A stretch of DNA of 64,000 nt. Origin: Lachnospiraceae bacterium (GTDB lineage Bacteria > Bacillota > Clostridia > Lachnospirales > Lachnospiraceae). Below are positions 8,251-17,701 of this stretch, one piece after another. The notes under the pieces are model-generated. The model worked only from the letters and a program-made list of their open reading frames with translations. It made no database searches and was not told the origin of the DNA. The stretch lies in assembly GCA_910576125.1 (NCBI GenBank), contig CAJTHM010000019.1, forward strand, positions 62,001 to 126,000, written 5' to 3'. Within the stretch, counting starts at the first letter, position 1; the number at the start of each line of letters is the position of its first letter. The position numbers were made by a program, and so were the translations under genes.

Positions 8251-9273
8251 ATGAGGAGGTTATCCATAAAAAAGGCAGGGGCTGCCTGCCTGGCCGTACT
8301 GACGGCAGCGGCGGTCACTGCCGGCTGCGGCGCGGGCGGCGGAGAGGCGGCGAAGAATAGCAAGACGAAAGTAGTGCTCAATGAGGTGGCCCATTCCATC
8401 TTTTACGCGCCCATGTACGTGGCTATAGAGGAGGGCTATTTCGAGGAGGCGGGAATCGAACTGGAGCTGGTGACCGGCTTCGGGGCCGACAAGACCATGA
8501 CGGCGGTACTGACGGATGAGGCGGACATCGGCTTCATGGGCAGCGAGAGCACCATATATACTTACGCGGGCGGCACCGAGGACTATGTGGTGAATTTTGC
8601 CCAGCTGACCCAACGGGCGGGCAATTTCCTGGTGTCAAGGGAGCCCATAGAGGACTTTTCCTGGGATATGCTGAAAGGCAAAGACGTGCTGGGCGGCAGG
8701 GCCGGCGGTATGCCGGAGATGGTGTTCGAGTATATCCTGGAGAAGAACGGAATCGACCCGGCCACGGAGGTGAACATCGACCAGAGCATTGACTTCGGAT
8801 CCACCGCCGCGGCGTTTTCGGGCGGGCAGGGGGATTTCACCGTGGAATTCGAGCCTCATGCCACATCCCTCGAGGAAAAGGGCGAGGGCTACGTGGTAGC
8901 CTCCCTGGGCGAGGATTCCGGCTATGTGCCGTACACCTCATTCTCCGCTAAGAAGAGCTATCTGGAAAAGAACAAAGACACTGTCCAGGCATTCACGGAT
9001 GCCCTGCAGAAAGGCATGGATTACGTCCAGAGCCATACGCCGGAGGAAATCGCAAAGGCAATCGCGCCACAGTTCCCCGAGACGGACATGGAGACCCTCA
9101 CTACCATCGTGAGCCGCTATCATCAGCAGAATACCTGGAAAGAGAATCTGATTTTTGAAGAGGATGCCTTTTCTCTGCTTCAGAATATCCTGAAGGATGC
9201 GGGAGTGCTGGAGGAGCAGGTGCCCTATGGGGACCTGGTGACCAGGGGCTTTGCCCAAAAGGCAGCGGAATAG
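8251..9273 (+). CDS. ABC transporter substrate-binding lipoprotein (NMT1/THI5-like)
   Basis: 340 aa. The signal peptide ends in the lipobox VTAGC with Cys26. The mature domain (VVLNEVAHSIFYAPMYVAIE, GYFEEAGIELELVTG, AFSGGQGDFTVEFEP) matches the NMT1/SsuA type that binds pyrimidine-like or sulfonate-like ligands for import. No permease or ATPase gene is adjacent, so its partners must be elsewhere or it acts as a sensor. The start is the ATG after GGAGGTAGCT; the ATG 12 bp upstream overlaps this ribosome site. Confidence 0.85.
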   Translation: MRRLSIKKAGAACLAVLTAAAVTAGCGAGGGEAAKNSKTKVVLNEVAHSIFYAPMYVAIEEGYFEEAGIELELVTGFGADKTMTAVLTDEADIGFMGSESTIYTYAGGTEDYVVNFAQLTQRAGNFLVSREPIEDFSWDMLKGKDVLGGRAGGMPEMVFEYILEKNGIDPATEVNIDQSIDFGSTAAAFSGGQGDFTVEFEPHATSLEEKGEGYVVASLGEDSGYVPYTSFSAKKSYLEKNKDTVQAFTDALQKGMDYVQSHTPEEIAKAIAPQFPETDMETLTTIVSRYHQQNTWKENLIFEEDAFSLLQNILKDAGVLEEQVPYGDLVTRGFAQKAAE

Positions 9274-9292
9274 CAGAGAGCATAGGAAGAAC

Positions 9293-9332
9293 AAAGGCGC
9301 TTTTCCGGGAAGTAAGGTGCGGAAAGGCGCTT
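9293..9332. terminator. Probable bidirectional terminator
   Basis: Imperfect hairpin AAAGGCGCTTTTCCG against CGGAAAGGCGCTTT between the convergent substrate-binding-protein and HTH genes. Confidence 0.5.
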
Positions 9333-9340
9333 TCTGCGCC

Positions 9341-9829
9341 TCATTGCTTCAGGCGGATATTCTTCATGGCCCAGAGCCTCAGCGCGTTGGCGTTATTGCT
9401 GATTTTCTGGAGAGAGTCCAGGATATCCTGAAAGGCAGGGCGTTCCTTTTCTTCGATGACTCCGTCCTCGGAGATGGCAATCAGGGAGGCCCGCAGGGAA
9501 TCGATATCTTTCAAAGAACCCAGGACTTTCAGAGCCAGCCTGTCAAAATCGTCAATGGTGACTTCCGACACGCTGGTGCGGCCGATGGGGCATTCCCTGG
9601 CGCAGTAGGAGTTGCACAGTTCCGGCATATTGTAGGCCTCCGCCATAGCCTTTACTTCCTCCGGATAGGGGGCGATGGTGTCCAGCTCGATGCGGGCCAG
9701 CCTGGTGCGGTCGATTCCCGTGAGCTCAGCGGCCTTTTCCCGGCTGGAAAAATCAGAATTCGTCCGGGCTGCCTCGGAACGTGCGAGGTAATACATATTA
9801 TCGGCGGCTTTCGTAGCTTTTTTACCCAT
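9341..9829 (-). CDS. Xre-like helix-turn-helix protein with cysteine motif
   Basis: 162 aa. An Xre-type HTH (SSREKAAELTGIDRTRLARIE, about residues 28-48) is followed by the conserved cysteine stretch CNSYCARECPIG and an all-helical tail. The family is widespread in Clostridia with no settled role; the three cysteines could bind metal or a cluster (inference). Its 5' region contains TTTAG-N6-CTAAA, a possible autoregulatory dyad. Confidence 0.75.
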   Translation of the reverse strand: MGKKATKAADNMYYLARSEAARTNSDFSSREKAAELTGIDRTRLARIELDTIAPYPEEVKAMAEAYNMPELCNSYCARECPIGRTSVSEVTIDDFDRLALKVLGSLKDIDSLRASLIAISEDGVIEEKERPAFQDILDSLQKISNNANALRLWAMKNIRLKQ

Positions 9830-9922
9830 GTCAAGTCTCTTCTTTCTGTGATATGATAAAATATATATTCCTTTAGTTTATTCTAAAAAGACTAATTTGT
9901 AAAGATTATTTCACAAAAGCGG

Positions 9923-9951
9923 TTGAGGGAATACAGAAAATTTGCTAAAAT
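9923..9951 (+). promoter_or_regulatory. Promoter of the SPFH gene
   Basis: TTGAGG (9923-9928), 17-bp spacer, TAAAAT (9946-9951), about 60 bp upstream of the chosen ATG. Confidence 0.5.
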
Positions 9952-10010
9952 AGAAATCAGAATATGAAGCGCAAGGAATGAAATCAACAAAAAAAGCGGA
10001 GGATGGGACA

Positions 10011-11369
10011 ATGGGCTTGATAAAAGCGGCAAAGGACGCGGTCAGCTCTATGCTGGCGGATCAGTGGAGGGAGTATTTTTATTGTGACGCCCTCTCGAAC
10101 GACATATTGGCGGCCAAGGGGCGGAGGCGCGCAAGCGGAGGCCGTAACAGCAATAAGGGAATGGACAACGTCATTTCAAACGGCTCCGTCATCGCTGTCA
10201 ACGAGGGGCAGTGCATGATGATAGTGGAGCAGGGAGGCATTGCGGAGTTCTGCGCGGAGGCCGGTGAATTCGTCTACGACAATTCCACGGAGCCCAGCCT
10301 GTTCTATGGGGATCTGGGGGAGAATCTGAAAGAGACTTTCAAGACCCTTGGGAAAAGGTTCAGCTTTGGCGGCGCAGCCGCCAAGGATCAGAGGGTCTAT
10401 TTCTTCAATACCAAAGAGATTATGAACAATCTGTACGGCACGGCCACGCCGATTCCGTTCCGTTACATAGATGACAATATCGGCCTGGACATGGATGTGA
10501 GCATACGGTGCAACGGTTCCTATTCTTTCCGGATAGCGGATCCGCTGTTGTTCTACCAGAATGTGTGCGGAAACGTGTCCGATACCTACAGCCGGGGCGA
10601 GATTCAGAATCAGATGAAAGCGGAGCTGATGACGGCCATGCAGCCCGCGCTGGGCAAGGTCAGCAGCCTGCGGGTGCGCGTATCGGATATTCCCAGCCAT
10701 GTGACGGAGCTGGTGGATGCGGTGAATGCCGAGCTGTCCGTGAAGTGGCAAAAGACCCGGGGAATCGTGGTGGTCAGCATGACCATGAACCCGCCCTCCA
10801 TGCCGGAGGACATGGCGAAGCGCATCAGCGATCTGCAGAGCAGCGCTGTCATGCGCAATCCCAATATGGCCGCGGCCACTCTGGTAGGGGCACAGGCGGA
10901 CGCCATGAGGGCTGCCGCCGCCAACACGGCTACAGGCCCCATGATGGCGTTCGCGGGCATGAATATGGCGAACGCCGCCGGAGGCATGGACGCCTCTTCC
11001 CTGTTCGCCATGGGCGCGGCGCAGAACCAGGCGGCGCAGGCTGCGGGGAGCCAGGCCGGAAACGGTGCGGGACAGGGGGGCAGAGCCGGTGCGCCGATGC
11101 TGGGCTGGACCTGCAAATGCGGCCATACCGACAACCGCGGTAAGTTCTGCATGGAATGCGGCAGCCCTAAGCCCTCGGAGGCAGGCTGGACCTGCAGCTG
11201 CGGCACGGTGAATCAGGGGAAATTCTGCACTAACTGCGGCACGAAGAAGCCGGAGGGCGCGCCTTTGTATCGGTGCGACAAATGCGGCTGGGAGCCCGAA
11301 GACCCTGCGCATCCCCCGAAATTCTGCCCGGAATGCGGAGATGTCTTCAATGAGAACGACAGGATATAA
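10011..11369 (+). CDS. SPFH-domain protein with C-terminal zinc ribbons
   Basis: 452 aa. The N-terminal two-thirds is an SPFH-like domain of the YdjL/virion-core-like group (VNEGQCMMIVEQGGIAEFCAEAG, RYIDDNIGLDMDVSIRCNGSYSF). An Ala/Gly/Met-rich linker follows (about residues 300-350). Three zinc ribbons end the protein: CKCGHTDNRGKFCMECG, CSCGTVNQGKFCTNCG and CDKCGW...FCPECG. Such proteins are thought to form membrane-associated scaffolds; the function is unproven. I start at the ATG after GGAGGATGGGACA, not at the in-frame ATG 33 bp upstream. Confidence 0.85.
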   Translation: MGLIKAAKDAVSSMLADQWREYFYCDALSNDILAAKGRRRASGGRNSNKGMDNVISNGSVIAVNEGQCMMIVEQGGIAEFCAEAGEFVYDNSTEPSLFYGDLGENLKETFKTLGKRFSFGGAAAKDQRVYFFNTKEIMNNLYGTATPIPFRYIDDNIGLDMDVSIRCNGSYSFRIADPLLFYQNVCGNVSDTYSRGEIQNQMKAELMTAMQPALGKVSSLRVRVSDIPSHVTELVDAVNAELSVKWQKTRGIVVVSMTMNPPSMPEDMAKRISDLQSSAVMRNPNMAAATLVGAQADAMRAAAANTATGPMMAFAGMNMANAAGGMDASSLFAMGAAQNQAAQAAGSQAGNGAGQGGRAGAPMLGWTCKCGHTDNRGKFCMECGSPKPSEAGWTCSCGTVNQGKFCTNCGTKKPEGAPLYRCDKCGWEPEDPAHPPKFCPECGDVFNENDRI

Positions 11370-11386
11370 ATGCTTCAAAAGGCTTC

Positions 11387-11419
11387 GGGAACGCTGCTTT
11401 TGGGCGGCGTTCCTTTTTT
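11387..11419 (+). terminator. Intrinsic terminator after the SPFH gene
   Basis: GGAACGC (11388-11394) pairs with GCGTTCC (11407-11413), followed by TTTTTT. Confidence 0.8.
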
Positions 11420-11533
11420 GCCTGGCATGCTTTTTTTGCCATACGAAACCCCGCCGCCGGTGCACATGGCAGATGCCGCCGGCGCTTTGATGGCGGCGGG
11501 GATGCTGCATAGAATGAAAATGAGGGAGTAAAG

Positions 11534-13915
11534 ATGGGGTTACTGGATACACTGAACAAGGAACAGAAGCAGGCGGCTTCCACGGTGGACGGGCCGCTTT
11601 TGGTGATAGCGGGTGCGGGCAGCGGAAAGACGAGAGTGCTGACTCATAGAATCGCCTATCTCATAGAGGAGATGGGGGTAAAGCCCTGGAATATCCTGGC
11701 GATTACCTTTACCAACAAAGCGGCGGGAGAGATGCGGGAGAGGGTGGACAAGCTGGTGGGCTTCGTCTCGGATCAGATATGGGTCTCCACTTTCCACTCC
11801 GCCTGTGTGCGCATCCTGCGCCGCCATATCGACAGGCTGGGCTATGACAACAGCTTCACTATCTACGACAGCGACGACCAAAAGACGGTGATGAAAGCCG
11901 TAATCAAGCGGCTGAACCTGGATCCGAAGATGTACAAGGAGCGGTCTCTGCTCAGCGCGGTCTCGTCCGCCAAGAATGAGCTGATAGATGTGAGCCAATA
12001 TGAGCTGGAGGCCGCCGGGGATTATGATTTTATGAAAAAAATATACGCCAAAGCCTACAGAGAGTATCAGGAGACTCTCCGGGCCAACAATGCGCTGGAT
12101 TTTGACGACATTATCGTAAAGACGGTGGAGCTGTTCAAAAGCTGCCCCGAGGTGCTGGATGCTTATCAGGAGCGCTTCCAGTACATCATGGTGGACGAGT
12201 ACCAGGACACCAACACGGCGCAGTTCGAACTGGTAGGGCTGCTGGCGAAAAAATATCGGAACCTCTGCGTGGTGGGAGACGACGATCAGTCCATCTACAA
12301 GTTCAGAGGGGCCAATATCCGCAATATCCTGGACTTTGAGGAGCATTTCCCCGAGGCGGTGACTATCAAGCTGGAGCAGAACTACCGTTCCACCCAGTCC
12401 ATCCTGAATGCCGCAAACGCCGTGATAAGCAACAATACAGGCCGGAAGTCCAAGACTCTGTGGACCGGAAGGGGAGACGGGGAAAAGGTGTGCCTGCGGC
12501 AGTTCGACACCGCTTACGAGGAGGCGGAATTCATTGCGGAGGACGTGGCGCGCAGAGTGGGGAAGCGGGGAGCGAAATACAAGGACTGCGCGGTGCTGTA
12601 CCGGACCAATGCCCAGGCCCGCCTCCTGGAAGAACGCATGATCATGGAAGGCGTGCCATATAATGTGGTAGGAGGTACAAACTTTTATTCCAGAATGGAA
12701 ATCAAGGACATCCTGGCCTATCTGAAGACCATAGAGAGCGGAAGGGACGAGGTGGCGGTGCGGCGTATCCTGAATGTGCCCAGGCGGGGCATCGGCAATG
12801 CCACTTTGGAGAAGTTGGAGGATTATGCCCAGATGCGGGGCATCGGGCTCTACGCGGCCATGGAGAAAGTGGACGAAATCATGAGCCTTGGCAAGGCGGC
12901 TTCTAAAATCCGGACCTTCGTGAGCCTGATAGAGAGCCTGCGCAGGGAGCGGGGCCAGAAGACCATCGCCGAGCTGATACGGATGATTGTGGAAAAAATT
13001 GAGTACGAGGCATATCTTGCGGATTACGACGATGAGGGCGGAGATGACAGGCTGGCCAATGTGGACGAACTGATCACAAAGGCAGTGAACTACACCGAGA
13101 GCCATGAGGAGCCCACATTGACGGAGTTCCTGGAGGAAGTGGCGCTGGTGGCGGACATCGACAATGTGGACGGCGATGACGACAGGGTGCTGCTGATGAC
13201 CCTGCATTCCGCCAAGGGGCTGGAATTCCCCAATGTGTATCTGGCAGGTATGGAGGACGGATTGTTCCCGGGATATCTGACAATCAACTCCGAAGACCCC
13301 TCTGATTTGGAGGAGGAGCGCAGGCTGGCTTATGTGGGCATCACCAGGGCCATGGATGAGCTGATTCTGACCTGCGCCAGGATGCGGATGATCAGGGGGG
13401 AGACCCAGTACAATCCGGTGAGCCGTTTCGTGGGGGAGATTCCGGAGGAACTTTTGGACAGCAACGGAACGGGGCCCAGGCGGTGGACGGAGAGCCGGAA
13501 AGAGGAATCGGACGCCTTTGTGATCGCGGATGCGGACGCGTTTCTGGAGAGGAGCAAAAGGAATATGGGAAACGGCGGTGGGGCCGGTATCGGAAGCGGC
13601 ACAGGTTCTCAGCCGGCTTTCGGCCGTCCCAAGGCCATCATACGTCCGAAAGTTACCCCCAAGGCGGATAAGCCTTATATCGCAAAGGGAATCGGCAGCC
13701 TGAACCAGCTGGCGGGCATTTCCAGGGGAGTGCCCCATCAGGCTCCGGCGGCGCTTTCCTATGGCGTGGGGGACAGGGTCTTACATGTAAAATACGGCGA
13801 GGGGAGCGTGCTGCAGATTGACAGGGAGCCGCGTGACTACAAGGTGACCGTAGATTTCGACAGGGCCGGACAGAAAATTATGTATGCATCTTTTGCAAAA
13901 TTGAAAAGGTTGTAG
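11534..13915 (+). CDS. pcrA: ATP-dependent DNA helicase PcrA/UvrD
   Basis: 793-aa superfamily 1A 3'-5' helicase for repair and replication-conflict resolution. Motif I is AGAGSGKTRVL near residue 27, motif II VDEYQDTN near 222, motif III VVGDDDQSIYKFRGA, and motif VI region YVGITRAMDEL near 600. A low-complexity Gly/Ser linker (about 675-700) leads to a C-terminal Tudor-like RNA-polymerase-binding domain (VGDRVLHVKYGEGSVL). Slightly longer than B. subtilis PcrA because of that linker. The gene stands alone. Confidence 0.96.
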   Translation: MGLLDTLNKEQKQAASTVDGPLLVIAGAGSGKTRVLTHRIAYLIEEMGVKPWNILAITFTNKAAGEMRERVDKLVGFVSDQIWVSTFHSACVRILRRHIDRLGYDNSFTIYDSDDQKTVMKAVIKRLNLDPKMYKERSLLSAVSSAKNELIDVSQYELEAAGDYDFMKKIYAKAYREYQETLRANNALDFDDIIVKTVELFKSCPEVLDAYQERFQYIMVDEYQDTNTAQFELVGLLAKKYRNLCVVGDDDQSIYKFRGANIRNILDFEEHFPEAVTIKLEQNYRSTQSILNAANAVISNNTGRKSKTLWTGRGDGEKVCLRQFDTAYEEAEFIAEDVARRVGKRGAKYKDCAVLYRTNAQARLLEERMIMEGVPYNVVGGTNFYSRMEIKDILAYLKTIESGRDEVAVRRILNVPRRGIGNATLEKLEDYAQMRGIGLYAAMEKVDEIMSLGKAASKIRTFVSLIESLRRERGQKTIAELIRMIVEKIEYEAYLADYDDEGGDDRLANVDELITKAVNYTESHEEPTLTEFLEEVALVADIDNVDGDDDRVLLMTLHSAKGLEFPNVYLAGMEDGLFPGYLTINSEDPSDLEEERRLAYVGITRAMDELILTCARMRMIRGETQYNPVSRFVGEIPEELLDSNGTGPRRWTESRKEESDAFVIADADAFLERSKRNMGNGGGAGIGSGTGSQPAFGRPKAIIRPKVTPKADKPYIAKGIGSLNQLAGISRGVPHQAPAALSYGVGDRVLHVKYGEGSVLQIDREPRDYKVTVDFDRAGQKIMYASFAKLKRL

Positions 13916-14015
13916 TATTTTTCTGATGAATATGATATAATAAGTTGCGGGTGTATTTGGATTCAGACATACAAAGAATAAAGGGCAGTCAATCTGCCGA
14001 GATGGAGGTAATCTT

Positions 14016-14294
14016 ATGAACAAACTTGAGAATTTGATTGATATCGCCAGGCTGAATGAACTGCTTGGGAAGAAGGAAGAGGAGAAGAAGGAGTGGAACG
14101 TGGTGGTCTGCATCCTGGCAGTCCTGGGAGCCATCGCGGCAGTGGCCGGCATTGCGTATGCGGTCTACCGTTACCTGAATCCCCGCTATCTGGACGACTT
14201 CGAGGACGAGTTTGAAGATGAGTTCGAGGATGAAGAGGACGACGAGGAAGAAGAGGATGACGAGGACTTCTTCGTAGACGAGGGAGAGAACTGA
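14016..14294 (+). CDS. Small membrane protein with polyacidic tail
   Basis: 92 aa, unrecognised. Residues 1-26 are amphipathic and charged, residues 28-50 form one membrane helix (WNVVVCILAVLGAIAAVAGI), and the last 35 residues are almost entirely D and E. By the positive-inside rule the acidic tail may face out, but topology is uncertain. It has a good AGATGGAGG ribosome site, a TATAAT at 13936-13941 upstream, and ends 4 bp before rlmD, so the two are probably co-transcribed. Confidence 0.75.
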   Translation: MNKLENLIDIARLNELLGKKEEEKKEWNVVVCILAVLGAIAAVAGIAYAVYRYLNPRYLDDFEDEFEDEFEDEEDDEEEEDDEDFFVDEGEN

Positions 14295-14298
14295 GCAA

Positions 14299-15942
14299 AT
14301 GAAAAAAGGACAGGTATATGAAGCCACGGTGGAAAGGGTGGATTTCCCCTGCAAGGGCATAGCCCGCACGCAGGAGGGCACCGTCATCGTCAAGAACAGC
14401 CTGCCCGGCCAGAGGATAAAGCTAAACGTCAGTAAAGTGAGAAACGGGAGGGCGGAAGGCCGTCTGCTGGAGGTGATGGAAAAATCACCTCTGGAGACAG
14501 GCAGTCCGTGTTCCCATTTTGGCATGTGCGGAGGCTGCACATATCTGTCTTTGCCTTATGAGGAGCAGCTCAAGGTGAAGGAGGGACAGGTGAAGCGTCT
14601 GCTGGACGCTTGTCTGGACAGGCAGGAGAGGGAGTGGCGCTGGGAGGGCATCAAGGGGAGCCCGGTGGCCTACGGATATCGGAATAAGATGGAATTCTCC
14701 TTTGGGGATGAGGTGAAGGACGGCCCGCTGACGCTGGGGATGCATAAGCGGGGCAGTTTTTATGATGTGGTGACCGTAGATGACTGCAGGATTGTGGATG
14801 AGGATTACAGGTTGATATTGGGGACGGCGCTGGAGTATTTTGCGGGATATCCGGCACCGGGCAGGATATCTTATTATCACAGGCTGCGCCATGAGGGGTA
14901 TCTGCGGCATCTGCTGGTGCGGAAAGCCTCACGGACAGGGGAGATTCTGGTGGCATTGGTGACTACGTCCCAAAATCCCTGGGGCGTTTGTGGGACTGGT
15001 GAAGCTGCTTTGGCCGAAGCGTGCGGCGAAGATGCTGCTGTCTGGAAAGAATCTGAGGCAGGCGGAGAATCGGAGAGCTGTGCCGCGGATGGAGATGCGG
15101 CCGGTATTCTGTCTGCGGAAAAAGCTGACGGCGGGAGAAGTGCCGGCCGGCAGATACAGGTCCAGCCGGGGAAAACAGATGCGGAACAGCGGATGATAGA
15201 GGGCTTTCGGGACATCTTGCTGGAATTGGAGCGGGAGGGCAGGCTGAAAGGCCGTTTTGCGGGGATTCTGCATATTGTCAATGATTCCCAGGCGGATGTG
15301 GTGCAGAGCGACCGCACGGATGTGCTCTATGGGCAGGATTTCTTTTATGAAGAGATTCTGGGACTGCGTTTCAAGGTTTCCGTTTTTTCGTTTTTCCAGA
15401 CTAATTCCTATGGGGCGGAGGTGCTGTACGAGACAGCCAGGACATATATCGGAGACCTGGGCAGCAGCCGTCCGGACGGTGCGCCGGACAAGGTGGTGTA
15501 CGATCTCTACAGCGGTACGGGCACCATTGCCCAGCTGATGGCCTCTGTGGCGGGGAAAGTGATCGGAGTGGAGATTGTGGAGGAGGCTGTGGAGGCTGCG
15601 CGGAAGAATGCGAAGGCCAACGGGCTGGACAATTGTGAATTCCTGGCCGGGGATGTGCTGAAAGTCCTGGATGATATCCGGGAGAAGCCGGATTTCATCG
15701 TGCTGGATCCGCCCAGGGACGGGATACATCCCAGGGCATTGCGGAAGATTATTTCCTATGGCGTGGACAGGATTTTGTACATATCCTGTAAGCCTACCAG
15801 CCTTGTGCGGGATTTGGAGGTTTTTCTGGAGCAGGGTTATGCGGTGGAGAGGGCCGTGGCGGTGGATCAGTTCCCCTGGACAGCCAATATAGAGACTGTG
15901 TGCCTCCTGAGCAATCGGAAAACCGGAGGAATGGCCGAGTGA
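14299..15942 (+). CDS. rlmD: 23S rRNA (uracil-C5)-methyltransferase, RlmD/TrmA family
   Basis: 547 aa. An N-terminal TRAM domain (residues 1-60) precedes the iron-sulfur cysteines CSHFGMCGGC near 73, the SAM-binding domain (VYDLYSGTGTIAQLM near 400) and the catalytic-cysteine motif YISCKPTSLVRD near 495. It methylates a uracil in 23S rRNA. It is longer than usual because of a low-complexity Ala/Glu/Gly insertion at about residues 232-290. Exact site specificity (U1939 or U747) cannot be read from sequence alone. Confidence 0.9.
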   Translation: MKKGQVYEATVERVDFPCKGIARTQEGTVIVKNSLPGQRIKLNVSKVRNGRAEGRLLEVMEKSPLETGSPCSHFGMCGGCTYLSLPYEEQLKVKEGQVKRLLDACLDRQEREWRWEGIKGSPVAYGYRNKMEFSFGDEVKDGPLTLGMHKRGSFYDVVTVDDCRIVDEDYRLILGTALEYFAGYPAPGRISYYHRLRHEGYLRHLLVRKASRTGEILVALVTTSQNPWGVCGTGEAALAEACGEDAAVWKESEAGGESESCAADGDAAGILSAEKADGGRSAGRQIQVQPGKTDAEQRMIEGFRDILLELEREGRLKGRFAGILHIVNDSQADVVQSDRTDVLYGQDFFYEEILGLRFKVSVFSFFQTNSYGAEVLYETARTYIGDLGSSRPDGAPDKVVYDLYSGTGTIAQLMASVAGKVIGVEIVEEAVEAARKNAKANGLDNCEFLAGDVLKVLDDIREKPDFIVLDPPRDGIHPRALRKIISYGVDRILYISCKPTSLVRDLEVFLEQGYAVERAVAVDQFPWTANIETVCLLSNRKTGGMAE

Positions 15943-16003
15943 ACGAAGAACCCGGCCCGGGGCTTAGACATGAAAAGACTATTATTTTGCCTGGAGATAT
16001 CTT

Positions 16004-17407
16004 ATGAATATTAACGAGACTTTCCGCAGCCTGAACGTAGGGCTCCCGGAGGATATCCTGCGCCGGAAGCTGTATGGGGATTTTGATGGCGCCATCCGGC
16101 TCATTGACAGGCGGCTGCGCCAGGAGGACATTCCGCGGGGCCTAAGAGACTGCATGATTGCCCAGCGGGAGATGATGTTGCGTATGCCTGCCGACTATCC
16201 CTTTACCAGGGAACAGGCCCTGGCACAGATTCGTGACCGTATTCCGGATTTTACGGAGGAGGAGTTCGACGAGCAGGTGGATGCCGGAAAAATCGGATGG
16301 ATCTATCTGAAAGGCCAACCGCACTATTTTGTACGTTTTTTTAAAACTATGTGCAAGGCGGACCATGATTTCGCCCGCCGGGCAGGAGTGCAGCTTCACG
16401 AGGTGGAGAGTGCTGCCGGCGTCACCGGGGAGGAAGACCATCTGGAACGGAGCATCCGGCTGATGGCGGAGCGGGGGAGCCTGTCCTGCCGAATCCGTAT
16501 CCGTGCTCAGATAAGATTGAAAGACGGGCAGTTTCTCCCCGGTATGTTTCTGCGGGCCCATCTGCCCATTCCTGCCGCCTGTGAGCAGCAGCGGGATATC
16601 GTCATCGACGAGATGAGTCCTGCAGGCGGTCGAATCGCTCCGGAGGATGCTCCCCAAAGGACGATTTGCTGGGAGGGGAAATGGCAGGAGAATCCTGTCT
16701 TTTCCGTTACATATTCCTATATCCATACTGCGGCGTTCCATGACACGTCACGTCCCGGCATGGGAGCGGTTAGGCCGCTTGACAGCGGGGAACTGGCAGC
16801 TTTTCTGGGAGAAGAGGCTCCCCACATTGTCTTTACCCCTTATATCCGGTCTTTGGCCCGGGAACTGACCCGGGGGACAGGCATGCCTTTGGAGAAGGCA
16901 CGGCGAATCTATGACTTCATTACGCTGAATATGCGGTATAGCTTTATGCCGGATTACTTCGTTCTGGAGAATATCACCGAGAACTGTGCCCGCAGCTTCA
17001 CCGGCGACTGCGGGGTGTTCGCTCTGCTCTTCATCACCCTGTGCCGTTGCGTGGGGATACCGGCCCAGTGGCAGAGCGGCCTTACCGCCGAGCCGGATTC
17101 CTGCGGCAGCCATGACTGGGCTATGTTCTATGTGCCGGAGTCCGGCTGGCTGTACGCGGATCCGTCCTACGGCGCTGCTGCCGTCCGTGCCGGGAAAGAG
17201 GGCCGCCGCCGGTTCTATTTCGGAAATCTGGATCCCTACCGTATGGTGGCCAACCGGCAGTTCCAGGGGCCGTTCTCCGTGGAGAAAAACCACTGGCGGG
17301 CTGACCCCTACGACAATCAGACGGGGGAGCTGGAGACCGCTGACCGCGGCCTGCGCTATGAGGAGTTCGACAGGAGCCGGGAAGTTCTGCTGTGCCAGGA
17401 GCTGTGA
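16004..17407 (+). CDS. Transglutaminase-like domain protein
   Basis: 467 aa, no signal peptide. The C-terminal half is a transglutaminase/cysteine-protease fold with the triad visible: Cys in FTGDCGVFALLFITLCR near residue 335, His in GSHDWAMFY near 368, and Asp in YADPSYG near 382. The N-terminal 230 residues are unrecognised. The substrate is unknown, and the lack of an export signal suggests a cytoplasmic peptidase or ligase role. The ATG follows CTGGAGATATCTT. Confidence 0.82.
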   Translation: MNINETFRSLNVGLPEDILRRKLYGDFDGAIRLIDRRLRQEDIPRGLRDCMIAQREMMLRMPADYPFTREQALAQIRDRIPDFTEEEFDEQVDAGKIGWIYLKGQPHYFVRFFKTMCKADHDFARRAGVQLHEVESAAGVTGEEDHLERSIRLMAERGSLSCRIRIRAQIRLKDGQFLPGMFLRAHLPIPAACEQQRDIVIDEMSPAGGRIAPEDAPQRTICWEGKWQENPVFSVTYSYIHTAAFHDTSRPGMGAVRPLDSGELAAFLGEEAPHIVFTPYIRSLARELTRGTGMPLEKARRIYDFITLNMRYSFMPDYFVLENITENCARSFTGDCGVFALLFITLCRCVGIPAQWQSGLTAEPDSCGSHDWAMFYVPESGWLYADPSYGAAAVRAGKEGRRRFYFGNLDPYRMVANRQFQGPFSVEKNHWRADPYDNQTGELETADRGLRYEEFDRSREVLLCQEL

Positions 17408-17507
17408 TGCGCGGAGGGACAGGCTGAAGCTGGAGGTATGGGAACATGACGAGGAACCGCACTTGGTTTCCTGGAGATGAGTCTGATTACAATATCATAG
17501 ATGCAAA

Positions 17508-17548
17508 AAAAGAGCGGGATTCCTGTATAAGACAGGATTCCGCTCTTT
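17508..17548. terminator. Bidirectional terminator between transglutaminase gene and tRNA
   Basis: AAAGAGCGGGATTCCTGT pairs with ACAGGATTCCGCTCTTT (one bulge), with an A run on the left and T on the right, so it can end the plus-strand gene and the minus-strand tRNA. Confidence 0.8.
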
Positions 17549-17554
17549 AAATCA

Positions 17555-17627
17555 TGGAGCATATGGGATTCGAACCCACGGCCTCAACAATGCGAATGTT
17601 GCGCGCTCCCAACTGCGCTAATGCCCC
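17555..17627 (-). tRNA. tRNA-Ala(CGC)
   Basis: The 73-nt cloverleaf folds fully: acceptor GGGGCAT/ATGCTCC, D stem GCGC/GCGC, anticodon stem CAACA/TGTTG with loop TTCGCAT (anticodon CGC), and T arm GTGGG-TTCGAAT-CCCAT. The acceptor contains the G3:U70 pair that identifies alanine tRNAs. CCA is not encoded. It decodes GCG. Confidence 0.95.
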
Positions 17628-17701
17628 ATTGATTTAAGTATAGCACAAATCATGGAAAATGCAACAAAAAATTTCCGAATTTGTCATTGTTTTTCCGAAT
17701 A

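Noticed and set aside
10176..11552. A 458-codon minus-strand frame over the SPFH gene
   Set aside because: Shadow frame; no ribosome site and a composition (His/Arg/Ala-rich) typical of antisense translation.
11540..13738. A 732-codon open frame on the strand opposite pcrA
   Set aside because: Codon-mirror shadow of a GC-rich gene; the plus strand carries all helicase motifs and the antisense product has no recognisable domain.
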